Below, piece by piece: positions 1-7,834 of a DNA stretch of 32,751 nucleotides. Under the pieces are notes generated by a model, which saw only the letters and a program-made list of their open reading frames with translations, was not told the DNA's origin and made no database searches. Each line of letters opens with the position of its first letter. Within the stretch, counting starts at the first letter, position 1. The position numbers and the translations under genes were made by a program. Origin of the DNA: an uncultured Nocardioidaceae bacterium (GTDB lineage: Bacteria; Actinomycetota; Actinomycetes; Propionibacteriales; Nocardioidaceae); the NCBI GenBank assembly GCA_902805855.1, contig CADCUJ010000048.1, positions 1-32,751 of the forward strand. The letters are read 5' to 3'.

Positions 1-437
1 AGCGAGAGGATCACCGCGTGACGGCGGGACTGCTCGGTGAGCCCCTGCCGGGCGTCGACGAGCACGAGGCCGAGGTCGGCGGTGGAGGCGCCGGTCACCA
101 TGTTCCGGGTGTACTGCACGTGACCCGGGGTGTCGGCGATGATGAACTTGCGGGAAGGCGTCGCGAAGTAGCGGTAGGCGACGTCGATGGTGATGCCTTG
201 CTCTCGCTCGGAGCGCAGGCCGTCGGTCAGCAGGGCGAGGTCGGTGTAGTCGTAGCCGCGGGACTTCGAGGTCGACTCGACGGCCTCGAGCTGGTCCTCG
301 AAGATCGCCTTGGAGTCCAGCAGCAGCCGCCCGATCAGCGTGGACTTCCCGTCGTCGACCGAGCCCGCGGTAGCAAACCGGAGCAGGTCCATCTCGGACA
401 TGACCTCGGTGGGTGATTCAGTCATCGAGTCGGTCAT
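1..437 (-). CDS. cysN: Sulfate adenylyltransferase subunit 1 (CysN), N-terminal part
   Basis: Large GTPase subunit of ATP sulfurylase, which with CysD makes adenosine 5'-phosphosulfate (APS) from sulfate and ATP in the cytoplasm. Only the first 145 codons lie in the window; the rest runs past base 1. The visible part is an EF-Tu-like GTPase domain: P-loop GSVDDGKST at residues 25-33, the switch region [15 protein letters not shown] and the G3 motif DTPGH. The ATG at 437 overlaps the cysD TGA (TGATG, one shared base), so translation is coupled to cysD. Last gene of the minus-strand cys operon as seen here. A CysN-CysC fusion cannot be excluded because the C-terminus is missing, but a separate cysC lies upstream. 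Confidence 0.96.
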   Translation of the reverse strand, partial: MTDSMTESPTEVMSEMDLLRFATAGSVDDGKSTLIGRLLLDSKAIFEDQLEAVESTSKSRGYDYTDLALLTDGLRSEREQGITIDVAYRYFATPSRKFIIADTPGHVQYTRNMVTGASTADLGLVLVDARQGLTEQSRRHAVILS

Positions 438-1351
438 CAGAAGTAACCCTCACGCTTCCGGTCTTCCATGGCGGCTTCGGAGAAGCGGTCGTCGCCGCGG
501 GTGGCGCCTCGCTCAGTGACCTTGGCGATGGCGATCTCCTCGATGATCTCGTCGATGGTGGCCGCCGAGGACTCCACGCAGCCGGTCAGCGTCAGGTCCC
601 CGACGGTGCGGAAGCGCACCTGGCGCTCCTCCACGGTCTCGCCCGGCCGCAGCGGGTTGTGCTCGCTCTCGCTGAGCAGCATCCGGTCCCGCAGGAAGAC
701 CCGACGCTGGTGCGCGAAGTAGATCGAGGGGATCTCGATCTGCTCCCGGCCGATGTAGTGCCAGATGTCCAGCTCGGTCCAGTTCGACAGCGGGAAGATC
801 CGCATGTGCTCGCCGCCGTGGATCCTGCCGTTGTAGAGCGACCAGAGCTCGGGTCGTTGGTTCTTGGGGTCCCACTGGCCGAAGTCGTCGCGGTGGGAGT
901 ACACCCGCTCCTTGGCTCGCGCCTTCTCCTCGTCGCGGCGGCCACCGCCGAAGGCGGCGGTGAAGCCCTCCTCCTCGATGGCGTGGAGCAGGGTGCCGAT
1001 CTGCAGTCGGTTGCGGCTGGTCTTGCCGTCGTCCACGACGACCTTGTTGGCGATCGCCTCCTCGACCGAGGCGACGATCAGCCGGACGCCCAGCCGCTTG
1101 ACCCAGTTGTCCCGGGTCGCCAGCACCTCGGGGAAGTCGAAGCCGGTGTCCACCTGGAGCACCGGGAACGGGATCTTCGCCGGGTAGAACGCCTTCTCCG
1201 CCAGCCGCATCATCGTGATCGAGTCCTTGCCGCCGGAGAACATCAGCACCGGCTTCTCGAACTCGGCCGCGACCTCGCGGAAGATGTGGATGGACTCGGC
1301 CTCGAGCTCGTCGAGCTGGCTCAGGCGGTAGTCCGCATGGGTGGTGCTCAT
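437..1351 (-). CDS. cysD: Sulfate adenylyltransferase subunit 2 (CysD)
   Basis: Catalytic adenylyl-transferring subunit of the heterodimeric ATP sulfurylase; partner of CysN. The 304-residue length is normal for the family. The PP-loop SGGKDS is at residues 39-44, following the typical [20 protein letters not shown] lead-in, and the conserved [12 protein letters not shown] stretch is near the middle. The C-terminus ends KREGYF, the family's usual tail. The ATG at 1351 gives the usual N-terminus. It is separated by 39 bases from the TSUP transporter gene upstream and shares one base with cysN downstream, so all four genes from 3597 to 1 probably form one transcript. Confidence 0.97.
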   Translation of the reverse strand: MSTTHADYRLSQLDELEAESIHIFREVAAEFEKPVLMFSGGKDSITMMRLAEKAFYPAKIPFPVLQVDTGFDFPEVLATRDNWVKRLGVRLIVASVEEAIANKVVVDDGKTSRNRLQIGTLLHAIEEEGFTAAFGGGRRDEEKARAKERVYSHRDDFGQWDPKNQRPELWSLYNGRIHGGEHMRIFPLSNWTELDIWHYIGREQIEIPSIYFAHQRRVFLRDRMLLSESEHNPLRPGETVEERQVRFRTVGDLTLTGCVESSAATIDEIIEEIAIAKVTERGATRGDDRFSEAAMEDRKREGYF

Positions 1352-1390
1352 CAGGTGATGGGGCCTCTCGTCGACAAGTCAGGCGCCATA

Positions 1391-2341
1391 CTACCGACGG
1401 CGGGTCTTGTCCCTGTCAGGCACTCGCCACGCAGAGGCATCGTTGTCGAAGGCCGGCAGGCCACGGGTCTGCCGCACGAACCCCCACGCCAGTGGACCCA
1501 GCAGCAGCAGTCCAGCGCCGATGATGCCGACTGCGATGGGCGGCACCCCGAGCAGGGTCAGCCCGGTCAGCGTCAGCACGATCACGATGCCGCGTCGGAT
1601 CACCGACTGTGAGACCCAGTTGGCCACCCGTGCCCCGAGGAACGTGCCGGGCGAGCCACCGACGATCAGCGGGATGAGGATCGCCCAGTCGACGCCTTCG
1701 ACGATGATGTGGCCGATCGCGGCCGACAGCACCAGCGGCACCGCCTGGACCAGGTCGGTGCCGACGAGGCGTACGGCGGACAGGGTGGGATAGAGCAGCA
1801 GTAGCGACACCATGATCAGCGACCCGGACCCGACCGAGGTGATGCCGACCAGCAGCCCGCCGATCGCCCCGACCATGAGGGTCGGGATCGGCTTGACCGG
1901 CGGGTCGTCCTCGGGCAGGGCGTTGCCTCCGGTGACGTACTTCAGCTGGAGATACATCCTCAAGGCGTACGTCGCCGCCGTGAACAGCAGCGCGAACCCG
2001 AGCGCCTGTTTCACGAAATCCTGCTGCTCTGAGCCCTCGCCACCGACGGCGCGGATGATGAACGCGCCGGCGAATGCGGTGGGGACCGAGGCGATCATCA
2101 GCAGGCCGGCCAGCTTGAGGTTGGGCTTGCCGAACCGCCAGTGCACCGCGGCGCCGACCGATTTGTTGACCGACGCAGCGACCAGGTCGTTCGCCACCGC
2201 GGTCGTGGGAGGAACGTTGAGGAAGATGAGCGCAGGCGTCATCAACGCACCGCCGCCCATGCCGGTCAGGCCGACCACGATGCCGACGCCGAAGCTGACG
2301 ATGAGGACGGAAAGCGCGTCGATGGTGAGCAGGTCGTTCAC
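1391..2341 (-). CDS. TSUP (TauE/SafE) family membrane transporter, probable sulfate/sulfite carrier
   Basis: A 316-residue integral membrane protein with a run of hydrophobic helices and the two TSUP half-repeats: GLTGMGGGALMTPALI near residues 25-40 and IGGLLVGITSVGSGSL in the middle. TSUP proteins move sulfite, sulfoacetate, sulfate or other small anions. The position between cysC and cysD argues for a sulfur oxyanion, but direction and substrate cannot be read from sequence. The start is GTG at 2341, overlapping the cysC TGA by four bases (GTGA), so it is translationally coupled. The C-terminal tail after the last helix is short and rich in Arg and Asp, probably cytoplasmic. Confidence 0.9.
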   Translation of the reverse strand: MNDLLTIDALSVLIVSFGVGIVVGLTGMGGGALMTPALIFLNVPPTTAVANDLVAASVNKSVGAAVHWRFGKPNLKLAGLLMIASVPTAFAGAFIIRAVGGEGSEQQDFVKQALGFALLFTAATYALRMYLQLKYVTGGNALPEDDPPVKPIPTLMVGAIGGLLVGITSVGSGSLIMVSLLLLYPTLSAVRLVGTDLVQAVPLVLSAAIGHIIVEGVDWAILIPLIVGGSPGTFLGARVANWVSQSVIRRGIVIVLTLTGLTLLGVPPIAVGIIGAGLLLLGPLAWGFVRQTRGLPAFDNDASAWRVPDRDKTRRR

Positions 2342-3597
2342 GGGTTTCCCTTCAGATAGCCCTGCTCATCCAACACCCTCATCACCTCTCCGAGCGTGTC
2401 CTCGATGCTCCGCCCGGTCGTGTCGACTCGCACCGCGGCGTCCACCGGCTCGTCGTAGGGCGAGGAGATGCCGGTGAACTCGGGGATCTCCCCGCGCCTC
2501 GCCTTCGCGTAGAGCCCCTTACGGTCTCGTCGCTCACACTCCTCGAGCGGGGTCGCGACGTGCACCAGCACGAACGCTCCGCCCGCGTCCTCGACCATCG
2601 ACCGCACCTGCTTCCTGGTCGAGTCGAAAGGAGCGATCGGGCTGCAGATCGCCATCCCGCCGTGGCGACTCACCTCAGCCGCCACCCAGCCGATCCGAAG
2701 GATGTTGGTCTCCCGGTCCTCCTTGGAGAAGGTGAGCCCCGCGGAGAGGTTTCGGCGTACGACGTCGCCGTCCAGGCTGGTCACGGTCCGCTCGCCGCGC
2801 TCGAGGATCACATCGTGCACGGCGCGGGCCAGCGTCGACTTGCCGCTGCCGGACAGGCCGGTGAAGAACAGCACCAGACCTTGATGCCGGCGGTCGGGCC
2901 GGTCGCCGGCGACGACGGCAGCGACCTGATCGGGCAGCTCACCTTCGCCGGTGACCTCCGCGACCTCACCGGCTGCGTACGCGGCGATCACTCGCTGCCT
3001 GAGCTCGTGGTCGGTCCGGGCGTCCCCTCGGGAGGCGAGCGGCACCGCTACTACCCGGGCATCGGGAAGTGACTGCGCCGCGGCGAGGGTGGCCCGAAGC
3101 AGGCCAACCGGCGAGACGCCCTGCGGTGTTCCGGTGCCCATCAGTGCCAGCAGCACGACCGGCCGGTCACCGGCGGACTGGGTGACCTGCCTGAGGTCTT
3201 CGACGCTGAGGGGGGTCACCACCGGCACGGTGAGGGCAGCGCCGTACCGCTCCCGCACCTTTTCCGGTGACAGGTGCAGCCGTCGGAACGGGCCGAACTC
3301 CTGGTGCGCCAGCGGCAAGACCTCGCCGGTGATCCCCAGCCTGCCGCCCGTCTCGTACGTCGCCTCCACCGTCACCCGGGCCAGCGGGACGCCTTCGGGG
3401 TCGACCAGCTCCAGCGCGCCGGCGCGGTCCGCTGCTTGTCCCACCGACGGCGGAACCCGCAACGTCACCGCGCCGCCGGGTCCCTCGAAGCCGGTGACCG
3501 GGACCAGCGCCCCACTGCTCAACAGCTCCAGGTCGTCGAGCTCACGTGGGCTGGGACAGTGCTGGGGCGGAGCCGGCGAGGCAGTGGATTCAGGCAC
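2338..3597 (-). CDS. cysC: Adenylylsulfate kinase (CysC) with degenerate ATP-sulfurylase-like N-terminal domain
   Basis: Phosphorylates APS to PAPS. The C-terminal part (about residue 240 on) is a complete APS kinase: P-loop GLSGSGKS at 247-254, TSLDGDVVRRNLS, and the KGLYAKARRGEIPEFTG region. The protein is 419 residues, about twice a plain CysC. Residues 20-130 resemble the N-terminal domain of single-chain ATP sulfurylase (DDLELLSSGALVPVTGF), but the following region lacks the catalytic QxRNP and HxxH-type motifs, so sulfurylase activity is not expected; the activity is supplied by CysDN in the same operon. The start is GTG at 3597. First gene of the visible operon, divergent from the asparaginase gene with only 29 bases between starts. 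Confidence 0.93.
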   Translation of the reverse strand: MPESTASPAPPQHCPSPRELDDLELLSSGALVPVTGFEGPGGAVTLRVPPSVGQAADRAGALELVDPEGVPLARVTVEATYETGGRLGITGEVLPLAHQEFGPFRRLHLSPEKVRERYGAALTVPVVTPLSVEDLRQVTQSAGDRPVVLLALMGTGTPQGVSPVGLLRATLAAAQSLPDARVVAVPLASRGDARTDHELRQRVIAAYAAGEVAEVTGEGELPDQVAAVVAGDRPDRRHQGLVLFFTGLSGSGKSTLARAVHDVILERGERTVTSLDGDVVRRNLSAGLTFSKEDRETNILRIGWVAAEVSRHGGMAICSPIAPFDSTRKQVRSMVEDAGGAFVLVHVATPLEECERRDRKGLYAKARRGEIPEFTGISSPYDEPVDAAVRVDTTGRSIEDTLGEVMRVLDEQGYLKGNP

Positions 3598-3613
3598 CGG
3601 CCAATGGTGCCAC

Positions 3614-3619
3614 TAGCCT
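3614..3619 (+). promoter_or_regulatory. -10 element TAGCCT for the asparaginase gene (likely leaderless)
   Basis: TAGCCT fits the actinobacterial TANNNT -10 and ends 7 bases before the ATG at 3627. No Shine-Dalgarno sequence lies in between, which suggests transcription starts at or next to the start codon. No good -35 is visible. Confidence 0.5.
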
Positions 3620-3626
3620 CGACGGC

Positions 3627-4586
3627 ATGAGCGCTCCTGTGGTCGTGGCCGAGGTCATCCGGTCCGGGTTCGTCGAGGGCCACCACTACGGGTCGGTGGT
3701 CGTGCTGGCCCGGGACGGGAGCGTGGACTGGTCGGTGGGGGACGTCGAGTCGCAGATCCTCCCGCGATCTTGCAACAAGCCGCTCCAGACGGTGGCCATG
3801 CTGCGGGAGGGTCTCGATCTGGACGGTGAGCTGCTGGCGCTGGCCAGCGCCTCGCACTCCGGCGAGCCGTTCCACCTCGACGGGGTGCGCCGCATCCTGG
3901 CCGCTGTTGGCCTGGACGAGTCCGCGCTGCAGAACGCACCCGGCTACCCGCTCGACGACCAGGCCCGCGAGGATCTGCTCCGCACCGGCGGAGGGCCTTC
4001 CTCGATCGCCGGGAACTGCTCGGGAAAGCACGCCGCGATGCTGGCCACCTGCTGCGCGAACGGATGGGACCCGGCGACGTACACCTCCCCCGACCACCCG
4101 CTGCAGGTCGCGATCCGGGACCATTTCGAGCAGCTGACCACCGAGCCGGTCAAGACGGTCGCCGTCGACGGCTGCGGTGCACCGCTGTTCTCCACCTCCC
4201 TGGTCGGCCTGGCGCACGCCTTTCGGACCCTTGCGCTCGCGAAGGACGGTCCGGAGGCAGGGGTGGCCCAGGCGTTTCGCGACCACCCGGAGTTCGCGTC
4301 CGGGACCCGGCGCGACGAGGCGGAGCTGCTTCGTGCAGTCCCGGGAGCAGTCGCGAAGGCGGGCGCGGAGTCCTGCTATGCGTTGAGCCTGCCCGACGGT
4401 CGGGCGGTGGCGATGAAGGTCGACGACGGGGCCGCTCGGGTACGTCCGGTCCTGATGGCTGCCGCCCTCCGGCGGATGGGCGTGGACACCGAGCCGGGCG
4501 TCGATGCGGACGCCCTGCGCCGCACGGGCGAGGTCGCGTTGCACGGAGGCGGCCGCCGGGTGGGCGGTGTCCGGTCCACGATCTGA
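3627..4586 (+). CDS. Asparaginase II family protein
   Basis: A 319-residue protein of the Asparaginase_II family (distinct from the bacterial AnsA/AnsB type), proposed to hydrolyse L-asparagine. Family signatures are the opening VVVAEVIRSGFVEGHHYGSV, the RSCNKPLQTVAML segment, SHSGEPFHLDGVRRIL, and GNCSGKHAAMLATC near residues 125-140. ATG at 3627 is chosen because it follows a -10 element at leaderless spacing and starts the conserved region; an in-frame upstream extension would overlap the divergent cysC. No signal peptide, so cytoplasmic. It is a single-gene unit followed by a nested hairpin. The biochemical role of this family is less secure than its identity. Confidence 0.9.
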   Translation: MSAPVVVAEVIRSGFVEGHHYGSVVVLARDGSVDWSVGDVESQILPRSCNKPLQTVAMLREGLDLDGELLALASASHSGEPFHLDGVRRILAAVGLDESALQNAPGYPLDDQAREDLLRTGGGPSSIAGNCSGKHAAMLATCCANGWDPATYTSPDHPLQVAIRDHFEQLTTEPVKTVAVDGCGAPLFSTSLVGLAHAFRTLALAKDGPEAGVAQAFRDHPEFASGTRRDEAELLRAVPGAVAKAGAESCYALSLPDGRAVAMKVDDGAARVRPVLMAAALRRMGVDTEPGVDADALRRTGEVALHGGGRRVGGVRSTI

Positions 4587-4603
4587 GCCACCCCCCGATG
4601 GTC

Positions 4604-4654
4604 CGCGGCTGCGGTCTAGCCGTCGGCTAGCAGGAGACTCCGGCCGCAGCCGTG
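4604..4654 (+). terminator. Nested hairpins after the asparaginase gene
   Basis: CGGCTGCGG (4606-4614) pairs with CCGCAGCCG (4644-4652), and inside it CTAGCCG (4616-4622) pairs with CGGCTAG (4624-4630) across one base. There is no T-tract, as is usual for actinobacterial hairpin terminators. It separates the asparaginase gene from the XRE-hbhA unit. Confidence 0.55.
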
Positions 4655-4701
4655 GCTGCACCGGCCCACTGTGTCCGGACTCACGTTCCATCGGCTTGCG
4701 G

Positions 4702-4721
4702 GTGCTAGCAAGAGTTAGCAC
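4702..4721. promoter_or_regulatory. Dyad GTGCTAGC-AAGA-GTTAGCAC before the XRE gene, candidate operator
   Basis: An 8-base inverted repeat with one imperfect position around AAGA ends 9 bases before the ATG at 4731. Its position over the promoter and the fact that the next gene encodes a DNA-binding regulator suggest autoregulation; this is inference. It could also be a small mRNA hairpin. Confidence 0.4.
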
Positions 4722-4730
4722 GATGGGGGA

Positions 4731-5171
4731 ATGGCCAGGTCCAAGGTCGGCAAGACCGTCGACACGCTCGGTGGCTATCTGCACGAGCAGCGGGTGGCCG
4801 CCAAGCTGTCGCTGCGTCAGCTCGCCGAGCAGACCGGCGTGTCGAACCCCTACCTCAGCCAGATCGAGCGGGGACTGCGTCGGCCCTCGGCCGAGGTTTT
4901 GCAGCAGCTCGCCAAGGCGCTGCGGGTCTCGGCCGAGACCCTCTACATCCACGCGGGGATCCTGCGACCAGAGGACGGGGAGGTCCGCTCCGTGGAGCTG
5001 GCCGTCCTCGCCGACACAGGTCTGACCGAGCGCCAGAAGCAGTCCCTGCTGGACGTGTACGCGTCCTTCCGGAGCGCCAACGGGGCCGGAGGGCCCGGTG
5101 GGGAGCCCATCGACGGGGACCGGGGCCAGCAGAACGTGACAACCATCCAGGCCCGGCGCACACCGCGCTGA
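4731..5171 (+). CDS. XRE-family helix-turn-helix regulator (Rv0474-like)
   Basis: A 146-residue DNA-binding protein. Residues 12-68 form an HTH_XRE domain: GGYLHEQRVAAKLSLRQLAE, then GVSNPYLSQIERGLRRPSAE, then LAKALRVSAETLYIHAG. The C-terminal part (LTERQKQSLLDVYASFR, then a Gly/Pro-rich tail) has no recognisable ligand domain. The same regulator precedes hbhA and a DUF2516 gene in mycobacteria (Rv0474-Rv0475-Rv0476), so this is a conserved block. ATG at 4731 is followed directly by the family's usual MARSKVGKTVD opening; GGGGGA sits immediately before it, which is too close for a standard ribosome binding site. It probably regulates itself and the next gene. Confidence 0.9.
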   Translation: MARSKVGKTVDTLGGYLHEQRVAAKLSLRQLAEQTGVSNPYLSQIERGLRRPSAEVLQQLAKALRVSAETLYIHAGILRPEDGEVRSVELAVLADTGLTERQKQSLLDVYASFRSANGAGGPGGEPIDGDRGQQNVTTIQARRTPR

Positions 5172-5193
5172 GCACATCAGGAGGTAACCAAGA

Positions 5194-5790
5194 ATGGCAA
5201 CGACCAGGAACCGTCAGATCAAGCTCGACGCGACCCGTCCGCTCTACGCCGGCGTAGGCGTGGTGGACCTCGCGGTGCGGCTCGCGCGCACCACCGCCAC
5301 TGACGTCCAGGCACGGATCAACAAGGTGGAGCTGCAGCCCAAGGCTCTCCGCGACCAGGCGCGCACCGTGGTCGCCACCCGGGTCGACGACTTCTCCACC
5401 GACGCGAAGAAGCTTCCAGGCCGTGTGGAGAGCTTGGTGAACGAGACGGTCGCCGAGGCGAGCGAGACCTATGGGGACCTCGCCGCCCGAGGGAAGAACC
5501 TCGTCGGCCGGATCCGTCGTCAGCAGGCCACCCAGGACGCGCAGGCCGCGGCCAACACCACCGTTGCGAAGGCGAAGACCACCCGGACCCAGACCGGCAA
5601 CGCCGCGAAGGGCTCGACCACCGCGGCCAGCAGCAGTGCTCGCAGCACCGCCCGGACCAGCAAGTCCGCTGCGAAGAAGACCGGCTCGACCGCGAAGCGG
5701 AACGCCAAGGCGACCCGCACGTCGGCGAAGAAGACTGCCAGCGCGGCGGCTCGGGCCACCGCCGACGGTGCGTCGAAGGTGGGCAACTGA
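5194..5790 (+). CDS. hbhA: HbhA-like protein (heparin-binding haemagglutinin family)
   Basis: A 198-residue homologue of mycobacterial HbhA. The N-terminal half (DATRPLYAGVGVVDLAVRLA, then a long predicted helix with AQINK-like and LPGRVESLVNETVAEASETY segments) is the conserved coiled-coil region. The C-terminal half from about residue 115 is low-complexity, rich in Lys, Ala, Ser, Thr and Arg, like the Lys/Ala/Pro tail that binds heparin in mycobacteria. In a presumably environmental organism the role is unknown; binding of nucleic acid, cell wall polymers or membranes are options. A perfect AGGAGGT ribosome binding site (5179-5185) sits 8 bases before the ATG, 22 bases after the XRE stop. 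A strong hairpin follows. Confidence 0.85.
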   Translation: MATTRNRQIKLDATRPLYAGVGVVDLAVRLARTTATDVQARINKVELQPKALRDQARTVVATRVDDFSTDAKKLPGRVESLVNETVAEASETYGDLAARGKNLVGRIRRQQATQDAQAAANTTVAKAKTTRTQTGNAAKGSTTAASSSARSTARTSKSAAKKTGSTAKRNAKATRTSAKKTASAAARATADGASKVGN

Positions 5791-5818
5791 CCCGCTCGAC
5801 CCGCCTCACCAGCGACCC

Positions 5819-5855
5819 GGCAGCGCCCCGGACCTCCTCGGTCCGGGGCGCTGCC
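5819..5855 (+). terminator. Perfect 16-bp hairpin terminator after hbhA
   Basis: GGCAGCGCCCCGGACC (5819-5834) pairs perfectly with GGTCCGGGGCGCTGCC (5840-5855) around a 5-base loop TCCTC. No T-tract follows. It ends 12 bases before the -10 of the next gene. Confidence 0.85.
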
Positions 5856-5867
5856 GTGCTCCCCCGG

Positions 5868-5873
5868 TAGTCT
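5868..5873 (+). promoter_or_regulatory. -10 element TAGTCT for the DUF2516 gene
   Basis: TAGTCT, preceded by GG, ends 6 bases before the GTG at 5880. This is the same spacing as several other genes in the window and supports a leaderless start at 5880 rather than at the GTG at 5874, which abuts the -10. Confidence 0.5.
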
Positions 5874-5879
5874 GTGAGC

Positions 5880-6182
5880 GTGTCCGACGCGATCGTCTAC
5901 CAGGTGTTCAGCTTCCAGAACGTGGTCGTCTCGGTGGTCTCCCTCGGCCTGTTCGTCCTCAAGGCCTGGGCTTTCCTCGACGCCTTGACGCGTCGCAAGG
6001 AGGAGTACGTCGCCGCCGACAAACTCACCAAGCCGGCCTGGACCATCATCCTCGGTGTCGCGCTCGCCGCACACATGCTGTTCTGGGACCCGATCAACCT
6101 GCTCGGGATCATCGGCACCATCGCCGCGATCGTGTACCTGGTCGACGTACGCCCGGCCATCAGGTCCCTGACCCGACGCTGA
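5880..6182 (+). CDS. DUF2516 family membrane protein (Rv0476-like)
   Basis: A small integral membrane protein of about 100 residues with three hydrophobic segments: VVVSVVSLGLFVLKAWAFLD near the N-terminus, WTIILGVALAAHMLFW in the middle and LLGIIGTIAAIVYLVDV near the end. The DxxxRRxEEY loop (DALTRRKEEYVAADKLTK) between the first two is the family's conserved stretch. Function unknown. It is the third member of the XRE-hbhA-DUF2516 block conserved in actinobacteria, but here has its own promoter after the hbhA terminator. GTG at 5880 chosen on the leaderless pattern; GTG at 5874 would add two residues. Confidence 0.85.
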   Translation: MSDAIVYQVFSFQNVVVSVVSLGLFVLKAWAFLDALTRRKEEYVAADKLTKPAWTIILGVALAAHMLFWDPINLLGIIGTIAAIVYLVDVRPAIRSLTRR

Positions 6183-6221
6183 GCTCCGGACCGGCGCCCG
6201 TTTGCGCCGCCGGATTCCGGC

Positions 6222-6227
6222 TACCTT
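6222..6227 (+). promoter_or_regulatory. -10 element TACCTT for the topoisomerase IB gene
   Basis: TACCTT ends 5 bases before the ATG at 6233, with no ribosome binding site between; probable leaderless transcript covering the topoisomerase and macro-domain genes. Confidence 0.45.
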
Positions 6228-6232
6228 GCGCC

Positions 6233-7279
6233 ATGCCACGGCTGCGCACCGTCTCCCCGCGCTCGTCCGGCTGGACGCGAAGGCGGGTCGGCAAGGGCTT
6301 CACCTACCTGGACGAGCAGGGCAACCGCCTCAGCCGACAAGACGTCGAGCGGATCAAGTCCCTGGTCATCCCGCCTGCCTGGGAGAACCTGTGGATCTGC
6401 CCCCATCCGAACGGCCACATCCAGGCGGTCGGCCAGGACGCGGCCGGGCGTCGTCAGTATCTCTACCACCCCGACTGGCGGGCCAAGCGCGACGCCATGA
6501 AGTTCGACCGGGTGGCCGAGGTGGCCACCAGGCTGCCTCGAGCGAGGGCATCGATCCTCGAGCACATCGCGCTGGACGGCATGCCGGTCGAACGCGCCGC
6601 AGCGACCGCCGTGCGTCTGCTCGACCTCGGCTACTTCCGGATCGGCTCCGACTCCTACGCCGACGAGAACGGCAGCTTCGGGCTGACCACGATTTTGAAG
6701 CGGCACGTACGTCGTCACGGCGACCGGTTGGTGTTCTGCTTCGAGGGGAAGTCCGGCATCGAGCACTCCATCGAGATCGACGACCCCCTGGCCGTGGCCG
6801 CGGTGGAGACGATGCGTCGGCGCCGCGGCGGCGGTGCGGAGCTGTTGGCCTACCGGCAGGGGAGACGCTGGATGGACGTGAAGGCCGACACGGTCAACGA
6901 CTACCTGCGGGAGACCGCGGGAACCGAGATCACCGCGAAGGACTTCAGGACCTGGCACGCAACCGTCCTGGCGGCCGAGTCCCTGGCGACCTCACCGGAG
7001 CCGGGTGACTCGAAGACGTCTCGCAAGCGCGCCGTGAGGGAGGCGTTGCTGGAGGTCGCCGAGTACCTCGGCAACACCCCGGCCATCGCGAAGTCGTCGT
7101 ACGTCGACCCGCGGGTGATCGACCTGTACGAGGACGGTACGACGATCGCCGCCACCACCGCACGCAGGTTCGGCAGCGACGACGACCGGCAACGAGCCGT
7201 CGAACGAGCGGTACTCCGGATGCTGGCGGGGTCACCGAAGTCCTCGCTGCGCAAGAAGGACGCCAAGGCGATGAAGTAG
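6233..7279 (+). CDS. DNA topoisomerase IB (eukaryotic/poxvirus type)
   Basis: A 348-residue monomeric type IB topoisomerase, which relaxes both positive and negative supercoils through a 3'-phosphotyrosyl intermediate. The catalytic set is visible: Arg136 in YFRIGSDSY, Lys173 in FEGKSG, Arg239 and His242 in KDFRTWHAT, and the nucleophile Tyr290 in KSSYVDPRVIDLY. The N-terminal VGKGFTYLDEQGNRLS and IPPAWENLWICP motifs are typical of bacterial TopIB. Length and tyrosine position closely match the Deinococcus enzyme. ATG at 6233 starts the family's usual N-terminus. Two bases separate it from the macro-domain gene, so the two are co-transcribed. The enzyme has a patchy distribution in bacteria and is not essential. 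Confidence 0.93.
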   Translation: MPRLRTVSPRSSGWTRRRVGKGFTYLDEQGNRLSRQDVERIKSLVIPPAWENLWICPHPNGHIQAVGQDAAGRRQYLYHPDWRAKRDAMKFDRVAEVATRLPRARASILEHIALDGMPVERAAATAVRLLDLGYFRIGSDSYADENGSFGLTTILKRHVRRHGDRLVFCFEGKSGIEHSIEIDDPLAVAAVETMRRRRGGGAELLAYRQGRRWMDVKADTVNDYLRETAGTEITAKDFRTWHATVLAAESLATSPEPGDSKTSRKRAVREALLEVAEYLGNTPAIAKSSYVDPRVIDLYEDGTTIAATTARRFGSDDDRQRAVERAVLRMLAGSPKSSLRKKDAKAMK

Positions 7280-7281
7280 CC

Positions 7282-7785
7282 ATGGACCTGACCGTCGTCG
7301 AAGGGGACATCACCGCCCAGGACGTCGACGCCGTGGTCAACGCGGCCAACCGCCGGATGCGTGGCGGAGGTGGCGTCGACGGAGCGATCCACGCCGCGGG
7401 TGGGCCGGCCGTGCTCGAGGACTGCGTCGCCCGGTTTCCCGCTGGCCTGGGGACCGGGCAGGCCGGCTGGACAACTGCGGGTCGGATGCGCGCTCGCTGG
7501 GTGATCCACGTGGTCGGCCCGAACTACGCAGCGGGTGAGCGCGACCGCTCGCTGCTGGTCTCCTGCTATGCCAACGCCCTGGCCGTCGCCGACTCGCTGG
7601 GGGCGTCCTCGGTGGCCTTCCCGCTGGTGTCCGCCGGGATCTACGGCTGGCCGCGCGAGGACGCCATCGCCACCGCGGTGGACACCCTGCGATCGACGCC
7701 GACCGACGTCAGGAGTGTCCGGATCGTCGCGTTCGGCCGGGCGTGGTACGACGACATCTGCGCCGCGGTGACCGAATCCCACTGA
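7282..7785 (+). CDS. Macro-domain protein (O-acetyl-ADP-ribose deacetylase-like)
   Basis: A 167-residue single macro domain. The ADP-ribose pocket motifs are VEGDITAQDVDAVVNAANRR, then GGGGVDGAIHAAGG, and SAGIYGWP near residue 118, as in MacroD-type and YmdB-type hydrolases, which remove ADP-ribose or deacetylate O-acetyl-ADP-ribose. Conserved Asn (NAAN) and the GGGGVDGAI loop are intact, so catalysis is plausible. Translated right after topoisomerase IB (2-base gap). A NAD-dependent deacylase (13611-14381), whose product O-acetyl-ADP-ribose is a macro-domain substrate, lies 6 kb away, but a link is only inference. Confidence 0.93.
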   Translation: MDLTVVEGDITAQDVDAVVNAANRRMRGGGGVDGAIHAAGGPAVLEDCVARFPAGLGTGQAGWTTAGRMRARWVIHVVGPNYAAGERDRSLLVSCYANALAVADSLGASSVAFPLVSAGIYGWPREDAIATAVDTLRSTPTDVRSVRIVAFGRAWYDDICAAVTESH

Positions 7786-7823
7786 AAACTTTACTCAGGA
7801 ATACGGATTTCGTGGTACCCGGG

Positions 7824-7829
7824 TAGGTT
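7824..7829 (+). promoter_or_regulatory. Possible -10 TAGGTT upstream of the small membrane protein
   Basis: The unusually A/T-rich stretch 7786-7850 contains TAGGTT (7824-7829), which would start a transcript near 7836. That is about 100 bases before the ATG at 7935 and would place the G-rich leader in the mRNA. TATCGT at 7839 is an alternative. Confidence 0.3.
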
Positions 7830-7834
7830 TGCAG

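Noticed and set aside
4702-4721. CIRCE (HrcA) operator
   Set aside because: CIRCE reads TTAGCACTC-N9-GAGTGCTAA; here the half-sites are in the opposite order and the spacing differs.
3519-5177. 552-codon minus-strand open frame across the asparaginase and XRE genes
   Set aside because: Antisense shadow; no domain and contradicts two well-supported plus-strand genes.
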